Assembly: GCF_002157205.1 (NCBI RefSeq)
Contig: NZ_CP021358.1
Coordinates: 62,001-126,000 of the forward strand
DNA: 64,000 bases
Origin: Kushneria marisflavi
GTDB lineage: Bacteria; Pseudomonadota; Gammaproteobacteria; Pseudomonadales; Halomonadaceae
Direction of reading: 5' to 3'
Translations under genes and position numbers: made by a program
Shown: one piece after another, positions 26,346-35,335 of the stretch
Layout of the letters: each line of letters starts with the position of its first letter
Position numbering within the stretch: the stretch's first letter is position 1
Notes under the pieces: model-generated
What the model was told of the DNA's origin: nothing
Databases searched by the model: none
The model's input: only the letters and a program-made list of their open reading frames with translations

Positions 26346-28190
26346 ATGATACGCCTGGCCCGGTGGCATGGCGCCCTCTGGGCTGCCCTGGTGATGTTGG
26401 CAGTCTCCGGGGTGCAGGCGGCTCCGGTGAGTGACGTGCCGACCGTACATGGCATTTCACTATACGATACGCCCGAACTGCCTTCCGACTTCGATCACTT
26501 CCCCTGGGTCAATACGCAGGCGCCCAGGGGGGGCGATATGGTGCGATCGGCCATGGGCAGCTTTGATTCGCTCAATCCCTTTATCGTGCGTGGTGATCCG
26601 GCCAGCGGGCTCACTGCCTTTGGCGGTCTGCCCTTCGATACGCTGATGGTCGAAAGCCCGGATGAGCCCTTTACCCTGTATGGGTTACTGGCTTCAGGGA
26701 TTCGGCTGGACCCGGATCGCCGCTGGATGGAAATCGATCTGGATTCCAGAGCGCGCTTCCATGATGGCAGCCCGGTAACGGCAGAAGATGTCGTCACTAC
26801 CTTTGAGACGCTTGAAGCGCAGGGCTCACCCATGTACCGGGCCTACTATGCCGATGTCACCGATGTAGAGGTGGTCTCGCCGTTCACCGTGCGCTTTGAG
26901 TTCAGTGAGCACAACTCACGCGAGCTGCCGCTGATTCTGGGGCAGCTACCGGTGCTGTCGGCAAAGGATATCGAGCGCCGTGACATGACTCGGCCCACAC
27001 TTGAGCCTCTAATGGGCTCCGGCCCTTATCGCATCAGCGACGTTCAGCCTGGTCAGCGTATTGTTTATGAACGTGACGATGATTACTGGGGCAGGGATCT
27101 GCCGGTCAATCGAGGACGTTACAATATTGACCGCCTGATTTTTGACTACTATCGCGATCCGAGTGTGGCCCTTACCGCCTTTCGGGCGGGTCGAGTCGAT
27201 CTGCGTATCGAAACCATCGCGCGCAATTGGGTGACCGGCTATGACTTTCCTGCCGCGCGCCAGGGGTTGATCAAGCGCGTTGAAATCGAGGATCACAAAC
27301 CGGCGCCCATGCAGGGCTTCGTCATGAACCTGCGCCGTGATGTGTTCAAGGATCGGCGCGTTCGACGTGCCCTGGGGCTTGCGTTCGATTTCAACTGGCT
27401 CAATCGTAATCTGTTTTATGGCCTCTATGCCCGTACCCATGGCTTTTTTGATCATTCCTCCATGGAAGCAAAAGGGCTGCCGGATGACGCTGAGCGCGAG
27501 CTTCTGACGCCCTGGCGTGATCAACTGCCCGAAGAGGTCTTCAAGACTCCCCTGCCCATCAAGGCACCGCAGGCCCTGCGGCCCCGATTGAAAGAAGCGC
27601 TGGAGCTTCTCCGCGAAGCGGGGTATGAAGTGCGCAATAACCGGATGGTCAATCGGGAAACGGGCCGACCGTTGCGATTTGAGCTGCTTTTGGGCAGCTC
27701 AAGCATTGAGCGTATGGCGCTGCCGATGGTGCGCAACCTTGCGCGTCTGGGAATAGAGGTCACGCTCAGAACCGTGGATCAAAGCCAGTATCTGGTGCGC
27801 CTGCGCCAGTTCGATTTTGACATGACCACCACCGTGATCGCCCAGAGCACCAACCCCGGCAACGAGCAGCGTGAATACTGGGGCAGCGAATATGCCGATC
27901 AACCCCAGAGTCGCAATCTTGCGGGGATTTCCAGTCCAGCCGTTGATGACCTCATTGACCGGATCATTCGTGCGGATTCACGCAAGGCACTGGATACGGC
28001 GGCCTCGGCGCTGGATCGGGTGCTTCGCTGGGGCTTTTACGTGATCCCCCAGTATCATTCGCCGGTCACCCGATTGGCGTACTGGAAAAAAATGGCCATG
28101 CCCGATCAGAGTCCGGAATATGGCCTGGATCCTGATAGCTGGTGGATTGACCCTCAAGGCGCGCGACAGATCAACGCCCGCCGGGAATAA
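26346..28190 (+). CDS. yejA: Oligopeptide/microcin-type ABC transporter binding protein YejA
   Basis: 614 residues with a signal peptide (hydrophobic core [15 protein letters not shown], cleavage near AAP). The family 5 extracellular solute-binding domain includes [31 protein letters not shown] and [14 protein letters not shown]. In E. coli YejABEF imports peptides including microcin C. It lies 15 bases after gloB and five bases before yejB, so it heads the yejABEF operon, perhaps with gloB read-through. Confidence 0.93.
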   Translation: MIRLARWHGALWAALVMLAVSGVQAAPVSDVPTVHGISLYDTPELPSDFDHFPWVNTQAPRGGDMVRSAMGSFDSLNPFIVRGDPASGLTAFGGLPFDTLMVESPDEPFTLYGLLASGIRLDPDRRWMEIDLDSRARFHDGSPVTAEDVVTTFETLEAQGSPMYRAYYADVTDVEVVSPFTVRFEFSEHNSRELPLILGQLPVLSAKDIERRDMTRPTLEPLMGSGPYRISDVQPGQRIVYERDDDYWGRDLPVNRGRYNIDRLIFDYYRDPSVALTAFRAGRVDLRIETIARNWVTGYDFPAARQGLIKRVEIEDHKPAPMQGFVMNLRRDVFKDRRVRRALGLAFDFNWLNRNLFYGLYARTHGFFDHSSMEAKGLPDDAERELLTPWRDQLPEEVFKTPLPIKAPQALRPRLKEALELLREAGYEVRNNRMVNRETGRPLRFELLLGSSSIERMALPMVRNLARLGIEVTLRTVDQSQYLVRLRQFDFDMTTTVIAQSTNPGNEQREYWGSEYADQPQSRNLAGISSPAVDDLIDRIIRADSRKALDTAASALDRVLRWGFYVIPQYHSPVTRLAYWKKMAMPDQSPEYGLDPDSWWIDPQGARQINARRE

Positions 28191-28195
28191 CGCTC

Positions 28196-29265
28196 ATGAC
28201 ACGCTACATTGTGATGCGCGTACTGCTGATGGTGCCAACGTTGCTGGCAGTACTGCTGCTCAATTTCATTATTGTTCAGGCGGCGCCTGGTGGCCCGGTC
28301 GAGCAGATGCTGTCGCGTGTCGAGGGAATGAATTCGAGTGCGGCGCTGGGGGTGGCAGTGATGGCGTGGTGGCCAGCGGTGATGTTACCCGCGGCACGCG
28401 CGGCATTGATCCCGTGTTCATTGAGGAACTCAACACACAGTTCGGCTTCGACAAGCCTCCGTGGCAGCGCTTTGTCATTATGGTAGGTCACTATGCGCGG
28501 CTGGATTTCGGCGACAGCTTTTTTCGAGGGCAGTCCGTCACCGATCTGATTATCGAGCGACTGCCGGTCTCCATTTCGCTGGGGCTCTGGAGCACGCTAC
28601 TGGTGTATCTCATCTCGGTGCCGCTGGGTATTCTCAAGGCGGTGCGCCAGGGCAGTCGATTTGATTTGTGGAGCTCGGCACTGGTCATTGTGGGCTATGC
28701 CATCCCGGGGTTCCTGTTTGCCCTGCTATTGATCGTGGTGTTTGCCGGGGGCAGCTATCTCGACTGGTTTCCGCTGCGCGGGCTGACCTCGCCCGATTTT
28801 GACCAGCTCTCCTGGGGCAGGAAAATCATCGACTACTTCTGGCACATTACTCTACCGGTCATGGCACTGACCATCGGAAGCTTTGCCACCCTGACCTTTC
28901 TGACTCGCAACAGTTTCCTCGAGGAAATTCACAAGCAATACGTCATGACTGCGCGCGCCAAGGGCGCCTCGGAGCGACGCCGGCTTTACGGCCATGTATT
29001 TCGCAATGCGATGCTGATTGTCATTGCAGGCCTGCCTTCTGCGCTGGTGGGCATTTTCTTTACCGGCGCGCTTTTGATCGAGGTACTCTTTTCGCTCGAT
29101 GGTCTTGGCATGCTGGGTTATGAAGCCGTCCTGCAGCGTGATTATCCTGTGATCTTTGGCACGCTTTTCCTCTTCACGCTGATCGGTCTGGTACTGAAAC
29201 TCATTTCCGATCTGACTTATGTCGCCATCGATCCGCGTATCGACTTCGAACGACGGGAGAGTTAG
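28196..29265 (+). pseudogene. yejB: ABC transporter permease YejB, interrupted by an apparent one-base frameshift
   Basis: The N-terminus reads in one frame from the ATG at 28196 ([19 protein letters not shown], then [21 protein letters not shown]). The rest reads in another frame from about 28353 ([33 protein letters not shown] and onward) to the stop at 29263-29265. The break falls in a run of five G at 28348-28352; a sixth G would restore one 356-residue protein near the E. coli length (364). The remainder is intact permease, with the [13 protein letters not shown] coupling loop. It may be a sequencing or assembly error, a phase-variable tract or a real mutation. Confidence 0.85.
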
Positions 29266-29268
29266 CCC

Positions 29269-30345
29269 TTGTCCATTTTCGCCTTTTCCCTGGCCGGATG
29301 GCGGCTTTCTCCCATCATGCGTCGTCGGCTGGATACCTTTCGCGATAATCGGCGGGCTGTGGTCGCAGGCTATGTGTTTATGGCCCTTCTGGTAGTCACT
29401 CTCCCTGCTGAACTGATCGCTAACGACACACCACTGGTCGTGCGTTTTGACGGCCAGTGGTACTGGCCCTTGCTGGTGGACTATCCCGAAACAACCTTTG
29501 GTGGCTTTTTGCCCACCACTGCACTCTATAGCGACCCGGCCGTGCTTGCGCTGATTCGTGATCAGGGTTGGCTGATCCAGCCGCCCATCCCCTTCTCCTG
29601 GCAAAGTATCGACATGTCCCTGGGTAGCCCTGTGCCGGCGCCACCGAGCCTGCACCACTGGCTGGGGACGGATGATCAGGGGCGGGATGTACTGGCACGC
29701 GTGATCTATGGTTTTCGTCTCTCGGTGCTGTTTGCCGGGCTGGTCACGCTGGGATCAGTATTGATCGGGGTATTGGTGGGTGCGGTACAGGGCTATTTTG
29801 GTGGCTGGATGGATTTAATGGGCCAGCGTGTCATCGAGCTGTGGGCCGGTCTGCCAATGCTGTTCATTCTAATTATCCTCTCGAGCCTGGTGGTCCCCAG
29901 TGTCTGGTGGCTGGCCCTGATCATGATTGCCTTTTCATGGTTGGGCCTGGTCGATATCGTGCGCGCCGAATTCCTGCGTGCCCGAAATCTTGATTATGTG
30001 CGGGCGGCTCGTGCCATGGGATTGCCGGCTCGGCTGATCATGTGGCGTCATGTTCTGCCCAATGCCATGGTCTCTACCCTGACCTTTCTTCCCTTTATCT
30101 TTACAGGCGCCATTACCACGCTGACGGCGCTGGATTTTCTCGGTTTCGGACTTCCGCCTAGCTCGCCTTCACTTGGAGAGCTTGTGGCACAGGGCAAGAA
30201 CAATCTGCAGGCGCCCTGGCTGGGCATCACGGCCTTCATGACGCTGGCAATTCTGCTCTCTTTACTGGTGTTCATCGGTGAAGGACTACGGGACGCCTTT
30301 GACCCGCGCCATGCGACGCCCTCGATAAAAGGGAGTGCAGCATGA
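29269..30345 (+). CDS. yejE: ABC transporter permease YejE
   Basis: 358 residues with a TTG start at 29269 (GGGAGAG upstream); an ATG at 29317 is an alternative. The start region FRDNRRAVVAGYVFMALLVVTLPAELIAND matches YejE. A large periplasmic loop contains HHWLGTDDQGRDVLARVIYG. The EAA coupling loop is RAARAMGLPARLIMWRHVLPNAM, and the end is FLGFGLPPSSPSLGEL. Second permease of YejABEF; overlaps yejF by ATGA. Confidence 0.93.
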   Translation: MSIFAFSLAGWRLSPIMRRRLDTFRDNRRAVVAGYVFMALLVVTLPAELIANDTPLVVRFDGQWYWPLLVDYPETTFGGFLPTTALYSDPAVLALIRDQGWLIQPPIPFSWQSIDMSLGSPVPAPPSLHHWLGTDDQGRDVLARVIYGFRLSVLFAGLVTLGSVLIGVLVGAVQGYFGGWMDLMGQRVIELWAGLPMLFILIILSSLVVPSVWWLALIMIAFSWLGLVDIVRAEFLRARNLDYVRAARAMGLPARLIMWRHVLPNAMVSTLTFLPFIFTGAITTLTALDFLGFGLPPSSPSLGELVAQGKNNLQAPWLGITAFMTLAILLSLLVFIGEGLRDAFDPRHATPSIKGSAA

Positions 30346-31934
30346 AAAGGCTCATCAATGGCCAAACCATTTTTTCACTGGAAAAGCTGCGAGTATTTGC
30401 CGGCAACACACCGCTGGTGCATGGCGTCAGCCTCAAGATCGCAGCCGGTGAAACGCTGGCACTGGTGGGAGAGTCCGGCTCGGGCAAGACCATGACGGCA
30501 ATGGCTGCACTGAACCTTGCTCCAGGCGGCATCCGTGTTGAGGGGGAACGGCTTCTGGGAGAGGTTCGACTTGCCGAGCTTTCTTCTAGTGACTGGAAAG
30601 AGCTTCACGGTAGTCGAGTTGGCGTGGTCTTTCAGGAACCGATGAGCGCCCTTAATCCACTGCACCGCATTGGCCGCCAGATTGGTGAGGCGATTACCCT
30701 GCATCAACCGCTTCGCGGCCGTGCCTTGCGTGAGCGCATTATTGAGCTGATGCAGCAGGTGCGTTTGCCTCGTCCCGAGCAGTTGATCAAGGCATGGCCG
30801 CATGAACTTTCCGGTGGCCAGCGTCAGCGTGTGGTCATTGCCATGGCCATTGCCAATCATCCCGAGCTTTTGATCGCCGATGAGCCCACCACGGCACTTG
30901 ATGTCACGGTCGCAAGCGACATTCTTGCGCTTTTACGGGAACTCGCCGATTCGATGGGTATGGCGATGTTATTGATCACGCATGACCTGAATCTGGTGCG
31001 CCACTGGGCTGATCGAGTCTGCGTATTACATCATGGGCGAGTTCAGGAAACCGGTGTGACCAGTGAGGTCCTGTCACATCCGACCAGTATTTACACCCAG
31101 ACACTGATTGAGGCTGAACCGGCAGGCGCGCCCGCTCTCGTGCCAACAACGGCACCCGAGGTAATGTCGGCGCGTGACCTGTCGGTGGTTTTTCAAAAAC
31201 CGAAAGCGCTTTTCAGGCCTCGTCCAGCGCCATTTGTGGCCCTGAATTCTGTTTCTCTAACCCTTCGTCAGGGAGAAACCCTTGGCATTGTCGGTGAGTC
31301 AGGTTCCGGCAAGAGCACCCTGGCTCAGGCACTGCTACGTCTGGTGGCTTCAAGGGGGGAAATATGGCTGGGCGATGCCCGACTTGATTGTTCTAGCCAT
31401 CATGCGCTGCGATCGGCGCGCCGACATATGCAGATCGTGTTTCAGGACCCTTTTGGAGCCCTGTCACCGCGTATGACCATTGAAGAAATTGTCAGCGAAG
31501 GACTGCGATTTCACTGTCCCGAATTGGGCCATGAGGCGCTGCGCGAGCAGGTTGCGCAGGCGCTGTCCCGTGTTGGTTTGACAGAAAAGGCGCTTGAGCG
31601 CTATCCGCATGAATTTTCCGGTGGTCAGCGTGCCCGTATCTCGCTGGCCAGAGCGTTGATCCTGCACCCACGTGTTCTGGTGCTTGATGAACCAACCTCA
31701 TCACTGGATCGCACCGTCCAGCGTCAACTGATCGAGCTGCTGCGAACACTGCAGCTTGAGCGCCAGCTCAGCTATCTTTTCATCAGTCATGATCTTGCTG
31801 TGGTTCGCGCCATGGCACACCGTTTGATCGTGCTGAAAGACGGCGAAGTGATCGAGCATGGCCTGACAAATGACGTCATCGAACAGCCACGTCATTCTTA
31901 TACACGCCAGCTTATAGAAGCCGCATTTCGTTGA
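30342..31934 (+). CDS. yejF: ABC transporter ATP-binding protein YejF (two ATPase domains)
   Basis: 530 residues with two complete ABC domains. Each has Walker A (GESGSGKTM near residue 46 and GESGSGKST near 325), signature (ELSGGQRQRVV; EFSGGQRARIS), Walker B (LIADEPTTALD; LVLDEPTSSLD) and a His switch (LLITHDLNL; LFISHDLAV). This fused ATPase powers YejAB/E peptide import. Last gene of the operon; a weak terminator-like hairpin follows. Confidence 0.95.
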   Translation: MKRLINGQTIFSLEKLRVFAGNTPLVHGVSLKIAAGETLALVGESGSGKTMTAMAALNLAPGGIRVEGERLLGEVRLAELSSSDWKELHGSRVGVVFQEPMSALNPLHRIGRQIGEAITLHQPLRGRALRERIIELMQQVRLPRPEQLIKAWPHELSGGQRQRVVIAMAIANHPELLIADEPTTALDVTVASDILALLRELADSMGMAMLLITHDLNLVRHWADRVCVLHHGRVQETGVTSEVLSHPTSIYTQTLIEAEPAGAPALVPTTAPEVMSARDLSVVFQKPKALFRPRPAPFVALNSVSLTLRQGETLGIVGESGSGKSTLAQALLRLVASRGEIWLGDARLDCSSHHALRSARRHMQIVFQDPFGALSPRMTIEEIVSEGLRFHCPELGHEALREQVAQALSRVGLTEKALERYPHEFSGGQRARISLARALILHPRVLVLDEPTSSLDRTVQRQLIELLRTLQLERQLSYLFISHDLAVVRAMAHRLIVLKDGEVIEHGLTNDVIEQPRHSYTRQLIEAAFR

Positions 31935-31942
31935 TCCGGCCG

Positions 31943-31976
31943 AAAAAAAGCCCTGAACACCATCGTCAGAGCTTTT
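31943..31976. terminator. Weak bidirectional hairpin between yejF and the omega-amidase gene
   Basis: AAAGCCCTGA/TCAGAGCTTT stem with one mismatch and a 9-base loop, A run on the left and TTTT on the right, between convergent gene ends. Confidence 0.45.
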
Positions 31977-31995
31977 GTCATACTGGTGATTGACC

Positions 31996-32778
31996 TCAGG
32001 GATGTAACGTAAACCGGTCAGCATCGTGATGAACGGGGAATTTTTCACGAAAATCCTCAAGACTTTGTCTGCCAATGACACCGGTTCTTACAAAGGCTCG
32101 ATCAGGCGCTTCATCGATCAGGGCATCTCCCCTGTAGTCGATCAGCATTGAGTCACCGCTGTAATTCAGCCCACGGGCATCGTCACCGACACGATTGACC
32201 CCAATCACGTAACTTGAATTTTCAATCGCTCTCGCCTGCAACAGCGTGCGCCAGGGAAGGCGTCGTGCCGAAGGCCAGTTGGCCACACAGAGCATGACAT
32301 CGTATTCGCAGTCCACATTGCGCAGCCAGACAGGAAAGCGAAGGTCATAGCAGACGGTCAAAAGGATATTGAAACCGTTCAGCGATACGAGTGCACGCTG
32401 ATTACCCATCGCATAGTGTTCATTTTCCTCTCCCATGCGAAACAGATGACGCTTGTCATAGGTCGCCATGGTGCCATCAGGCCGAGCCCAGATTAGACGA
32501 TTGAAATAGTGCCCATCCTCGGCAATGGCTACACTGCCGGTCACAACGGCATTGTGCGATTGCGCGGTATTTTGCATCCATGCAACGGCTCGGCTCTCCT
32601 GCATGGACTCCGCCATACGCTCCGGCGCCATGGTAAAGCCGGTAGCAAACATTTCCGGCAAAACGATCAGATCGCTGGTAGTAACCTCCTGGAGCCATTC
32701 ATCGAGTAAATGACAGTTGGCGTCAATATCCTCCCAACGCAGGTCGGCCTGTACCAGTGTGGTTCTCAATTCGCTCAT
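31996..32778 (-). CDS. Omega-amidase / carbon-nitrogen hydrolase (YafV-like)
   Basis: 260 residues of the nitrilase superfamily. The Glu-Lys-Cys triad is visible: E42 (LPEMFATGF), K109 (YDKRHLF) and C143 (TVCYDLRFP). ENEHYAMGNQ is typical of YafV/omega-amidases, which hydrolyse 2-oxoglutaramate and related omega-amides from methionine salvage and transamination. ATG start; upstream context shows no operon partner. Confidence 0.9.
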   Translation of the reverse strand: MSELRTTLVQADLRWEDIDANCHLLDEWLQEVTTSDLIVLPEMFATGFTMAPERMAESMQESRAVAWMQNTAQSHNAVVTGSVAIAEDGHYFNRLIWARPDGTMATYDKRHLFRMGEENEHYAMGNQRALVSLNGFNILLTVCYDLRFPVWLRNVDCEYDVMLCVANWPSARRLPWRTLLQARAIENSSYVIGVNRVGDDARGLNYSGDSMLIDYRGDALIDEAPDRAFVRTGVIGRQSLEDFREKFPVHHDADRFTLHP

Positions 32779-33071
32779 GACGATGATCCAGTGGTTAAAG
32801 AGAGGGAAAATACCTGACGGATGCCTCCTTTGGTCGAATGAAATGGGGCTATCACATTCCTGTCATCTTGAAAGGTCATGATGTTCCTGCCGGTAAAGAA
32901 AAGAAAATGGTGCAGGGAAGCACATGGACAGGGAGTCCGACGGCGACAGGAAGTTGACTGGGCTCAGCACGGCTTTCGGTAACAGTGATACGTGTTATGC
33001 CCTGCCGACCAGCGCCCTTGTTGGTCGACTTTTTTCCAGGGGAAAGGCCATCAAGGCCTTCCCCTGTTTCG
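32779..33071. other. Intergenic stretch between the omega-amidase and alpha/beta hydrolase genes
   Basis: 293 bases without a supported gene. It must hold the promoter of the minus-strand omega-amidase gene. At its right end is an imperfect inverted repeat (AGGGGAAAGGCC...GGCCTTCCCCT at about 33038-33065) just after the hydrolase stop; it lacks a T run on the minus strand, so it is at best a weak terminator. A 62-codon open frame here has no start signal and no recognisable product. Confidence 0.5.
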
Positions 33072-33911
33072 TTAACGCCCTTTCTCGAGAAAGTCGATCA
33101 ACAGTGTGTTGAGTTCCTGTGCATGCGTAAAATTAAGACCGTGCGGGCCGTCTTTCACAATTTCGAGGCGGGCGTTTTTGATCATATCACTTGAGCGTTG
33201 ACCGCTATTGGCCAGCGGCACAATCTGATCATCGTCACCGTGGATTACCAGCGTTGGCACATCAATGCTTTCCAGATCCTGACGGAAATCCGTAAACCCG
33301 AAAGCCTTGATGCACTCCTGTGTGGCTCGTGGAGACGCAAAATTGGCAATGCTCTGGTTGTAGGCCAGAAGCTCATCGGAAAGCGTGGGCGCCTGCCCGT
33401 CGTGATTGACGAACAGCTTGCCAAAGCCACCCAGAAAACCGGGACGATCCTTTTTGACGTTGGCCAGCATGTCATCAAAGATCGACTGATCCACCCCTTC
33501 GGGGTTGTCATCGGTCTTGAGCATATATGGCGGTACAGCCCCTACCAGAACAGCGCCGCGAATACGCTTGCTGCCGTGACGCCCCAGATAGCGGGCGACC
33601 TCGCCCCCGCCCATCGAAAAGCCGACCAGCGTGGCATCGCGGATGTCCAGATGCTCGAGAAGACCTGCCAGGTCATCGGCAAGCGTGTCGTAATCATAGC
33701 CGCCCCAGGGTTTTTCCGAGTCACCGAACCCGCGGCGATCATAGGCGATACAGCGATAGCCGGCCTCGGTCAGGGCATTGACCTGGTATTCCCACATGCG
33801 ATGACTCAGTGGCCACCCATGAATCAACACGACAGCCGGCCCTTCCCCACAATCCTGGTAATAGAGGTCGATAACGTTGTTACTGCTGTCGACAATATTG
33901 GCGTAAGCCAT
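33072..33911 (-). CDS. Alpha/beta hydrolase (non-heme haloperoxidase/arylesterase-like)
   Basis: 279 residues. VVLIHGWPLSHRMWEYQ carries the oxyanion HGW motif, VGFSMGGGEVARYLG the nucleophile S99, DDDQIVP the acid, and GPHGLNFTH the His. The HGWPLS and GFGDSEKPWGGYDYDTLADDL blocks are typical of cofactor-free haloperoxidase/perhydrolase-type esterases. The in vivo substrate is unknown. AGGGAG precedes the ATG. A terminator hairpin of an upstream minus-strand transcript lies about 95 bases before it, so it likely has its own promoter. Confidence 0.88.
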   Translation of the reverse strand: MAYANIVDSSNNVIDLYYQDCGEGPAVVLIHGWPLSHRMWEYQVNALTEAGYRCIAYDRRGFGDSEKPWGGYDYDTLADDLAGLLEHLDIRDATLVGFSMGGGEVARYLGRHGSKRIRGAVLVGAVPPYMLKTDDNPEGVDQSIFDDMLANVKKDRPGFLGGFGKLFVNHDGQAPTLSDELLAYNQSIANFASPRATQECIKAFGFTDFRQDLESIDVPTLVIHGDDDQIVPLANSGQRSSDMIKNARLEIVKDGPHGLNFTHAQELNTLLIDFLEKGR

Positions 33912-34001
33912 GAATCGGTCTCCCTTACAGGTTCATATAACGCGCTATCACCGCAGGATAGCTCAGCGTTTCCATGCCTGCATGTCATGGTTTGAAACCA
34001 T

Positions 34002-34030
34002 AAAAAACCGCCTTTCCAGAGGAAAGGCGG
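34002..34030 (-). terminator. Intrinsic terminator A (minus strand)
   Basis: On the minus strand: CCGCCTTTCC/GGAAAGGCGG, 10-bp stem with a 3-base loop, then six T. No coding gene ends immediately before it; the nearest upstream minus-strand signals are a promoter-like pair at 34168-34197 and terminator B. Confidence 0.85.
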
Positions 34031-34161
34031 CGAAAGGACCTGATGATGAGGAGAGAATTCACTTCAGCACCTGACATACCGAAATGAACCAGACGCCGTG
34101 GCGTCTGAGAAATACTGTGAATGATCCTGAAAAGTAAATCAATGCAAAAGAGAATAATTTT
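34002..34161 (-). ncRNA. Candidate small RNA between two tandem terminators
   Basis: Minus-strand transcript of about 160 bases. Promoter-like boxes TTGTCC (34192-34197) and TAATCT (34168-34173) are 18 bases apart. There is an internal hairpin CAGACGC/GCGTCTG (34090-34107), and it ends at terminator A. Terminator B ends the preceding lipoprotein transcript just upstream, so terminator A needs another transcript to terminate. A 30-codon frame inside lacks a Shine-Dalgarno and reads through the hairpin. The alternative is a leader of the downstream hydrolase. Confidence 0.35.
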
Positions 34162-34195
34162 TATTTGAGATTAGATGTCGTTCTTTGCCAGGGAC

Positions 34196-34220
34196 AAAAA
34201 AAACCGCCTCAGAGAGACGG
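34196..34220 (-). terminator. Intrinsic terminator B after the lipoprotein gene
   Basis: On the minus strand: CCGTCTC/GAGGCGG stem with one mismatch and a 3-base loop, followed by eight T. A 10-bp perfect hairpin (GACAACCAGC with GCTGGTTGTC, 34232-34267) precedes it, in the 155 bases between lipoprotein stop and terminator. Confidence 0.75.
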
Positions 34221-34377
34221 TGTGAGGTTTGGACAACCAGCCGTTTAGTCAGGATAAGCTGGTTGTCACTGCTCCTCATCAAGCAGTAATGGTATGTGGT
34301 GAGCAGTATATCGCACCCTTACGCAAATCTGGTTTGAATCTGGCAATCAGGATCATTATCGAAGTTGAAAATTCGAT

Positions 34378-34731
34378 TTACCCTTGCCCTTCGCAGGGAT
34401 ACCACTTGTGGCGCTGATCGATGATCTGGCGTGGATAACCGGTCATCTGAATGGCCGGGTGCTCCATGGCTTCGGCACGCAAGATATTGATGTGCATGTT
34501 TTGCGGTGAGTCTACAGAAACAACCTTCCCGATCATCAGGAAATTGCCCCAGAGCTTGTCATTATAAGGCTGGCACATGCTCATGCCGTTATATCCTACC
34601 AACGGAGGTGGCGGCGCTACGGCAGCAGCGTTTTCCGGTTTGTCTGATGAAAAAAGAGAACAACCTGACAATATGCTGAGTCCTGCCATGATGGCCAGTC
34701 CTCGTGTCGCGCTTTTTAATTGACGAGTCAC
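34378..34731 (-). CDS. Small lipoprotein, unknown function
   Basis: 117 residues from a GTG at 34731 (AGGAG upstream); the frame continues further but without signals. Basic N-terminus VTRQLKSATRG, hydrophobic core LAIMAGLSI and lipobox LSGC predict a lipoprotein. The mature part begins with a Ser/Asp/Ala/Pro-rich linker (AAAVAPPPPLVGYNG), then a compact domain with two Cys that could pair (C in SMCQPYND and C in WYPCEGQG). Not recognised as a named family. Confidence 0.75.
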   Translation of the reverse strand: MTRQLKSATRGLAIMAGLSILSGCSLFSSDKPENAAAVAPPPPLVGYNGMSMCQPYNDKLWGNFLMIGKVVSVDSPQNMHINILRAEAMEHPAIQMTGYPRQIIDQRHKWYPCEGQG

Positions 34732-34875
34732 GCCTTTCTCCTGAGCATGCGGTGACTGAAGATTAAAATTTCTTAAGCGGCAGACAAGACTACCGGCCGC
34801 GCGCATCAGCATAACTGCGACATTGAGCCCTGTCCCTACTATTTTCGCAGGTACTTCTACCACCTGGGCATGGAT

Positions 34876-35016
34876 CTAGGCGCCTCGTTTACGCCAGAGA
34901 TCCCAGGCCACGCCGCAGGCAACGCCAAGAAGAATGGCAGAGGCCATGCTTTGAGTCGGCCACCAGGCCAGCAGACCCATGACGGTACCGACGACCATGC
35001 CGGGAAGCTTTTTCAT
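34876..35016 (-). CDS. 46-residue small membrane protein
   Basis: ATG at 35014-35016 preceded by GAGGAG with eight-base spacing, TAG at 34876-34878. The product starts MKKLPGMVVGTVMGLLAWWP and has two hydrophobic stretches separated by a short turn, then ends with the basic DLWRKRGA. The strong Shine-Dalgarno and clean membrane pattern support a real gene. No family recognised. Confidence 0.65.
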   Translation of the reverse strand: MKKLPGMVVGTVMGLLAWWPTQSMASAILLGVACGVAWDLWRKRGA

Positions 35017-35129
35017 TGTCCGTTCTCCTCTTTTATAAATTTATTCTTTCATTTGGAACAAGGGCCGTCGGCATGAAAGTTTCCTGTAATACGCAAGAGA
35101 AATACCACGGCTGCCAACATCCGGACACG

Positions 35130-35167
35130 AAAAAGCCGCTTCGGTAATTAACCGAAAGCGGCCTTTT
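35130..35167. terminator. Terminator after tRNA-Pro
   Basis: GCCGCTTCGGT / ACCGAAAGCGGC stem (one bulged base) around AATTA, with A run on the left and TTTT on the right. It follows the minus-strand tRNA by about 12 bases. Confidence 0.8.
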
Positions 35168-35178
35168 CATCAAACTTT

Positions 35179-35255
35179 TGGTCGGGGCGACAGGATTCGA
35201 ACCTGCGACCTCCACAACCCCATTGTGGCGCGCTACCAAGCTGCGCTACGCCCCG
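35179..35255 (-). tRNA. tRNA-Pro, anticodon GGG
   Basis: 77 bases including encoded CCA. Acceptor CGGGGCG pairs with CGCCCCG, discriminator A. D-arm GTAGCGCAGCTTGGTAGCGC, anticodon stem CCACA/TGTGG with loop ATGGGGT giving anticodon GGG, and T arm GCAGGTTCGAATCCTGT. Typical proteobacterial tRNA-Pro. Confidence 0.96.
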
Positions 35256-35335
35256 ACGCTGCTCTCGATATTCGCGAGAACGGGGCGTATCCTACATCAC
35301 TGTTATGCAAAAGGAAAGAGGATGTTCACGAACAT

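Noticed and set aside
28120-28352. Alternative reading in which yejB starts at ATG 28120 inside yejA
   Set aside because: The first 75 residues in that frame do not match any YejB N-terminus, while the frame from ATG 28196 does. A frameshift explains both.
33038-33065. Inverted repeat after the alpha/beta hydrolase stop as an intrinsic terminator
   Set aside because: It is imperfect and, read on the minus strand, is followed by A rather than T.
32924-33112. 62-codon open frame between the omega-amidase and hydrolase genes
   Set aside because: No Shine-Dalgarno, overlap with the hydrolase 3' end, and composition unlike its neighbours.
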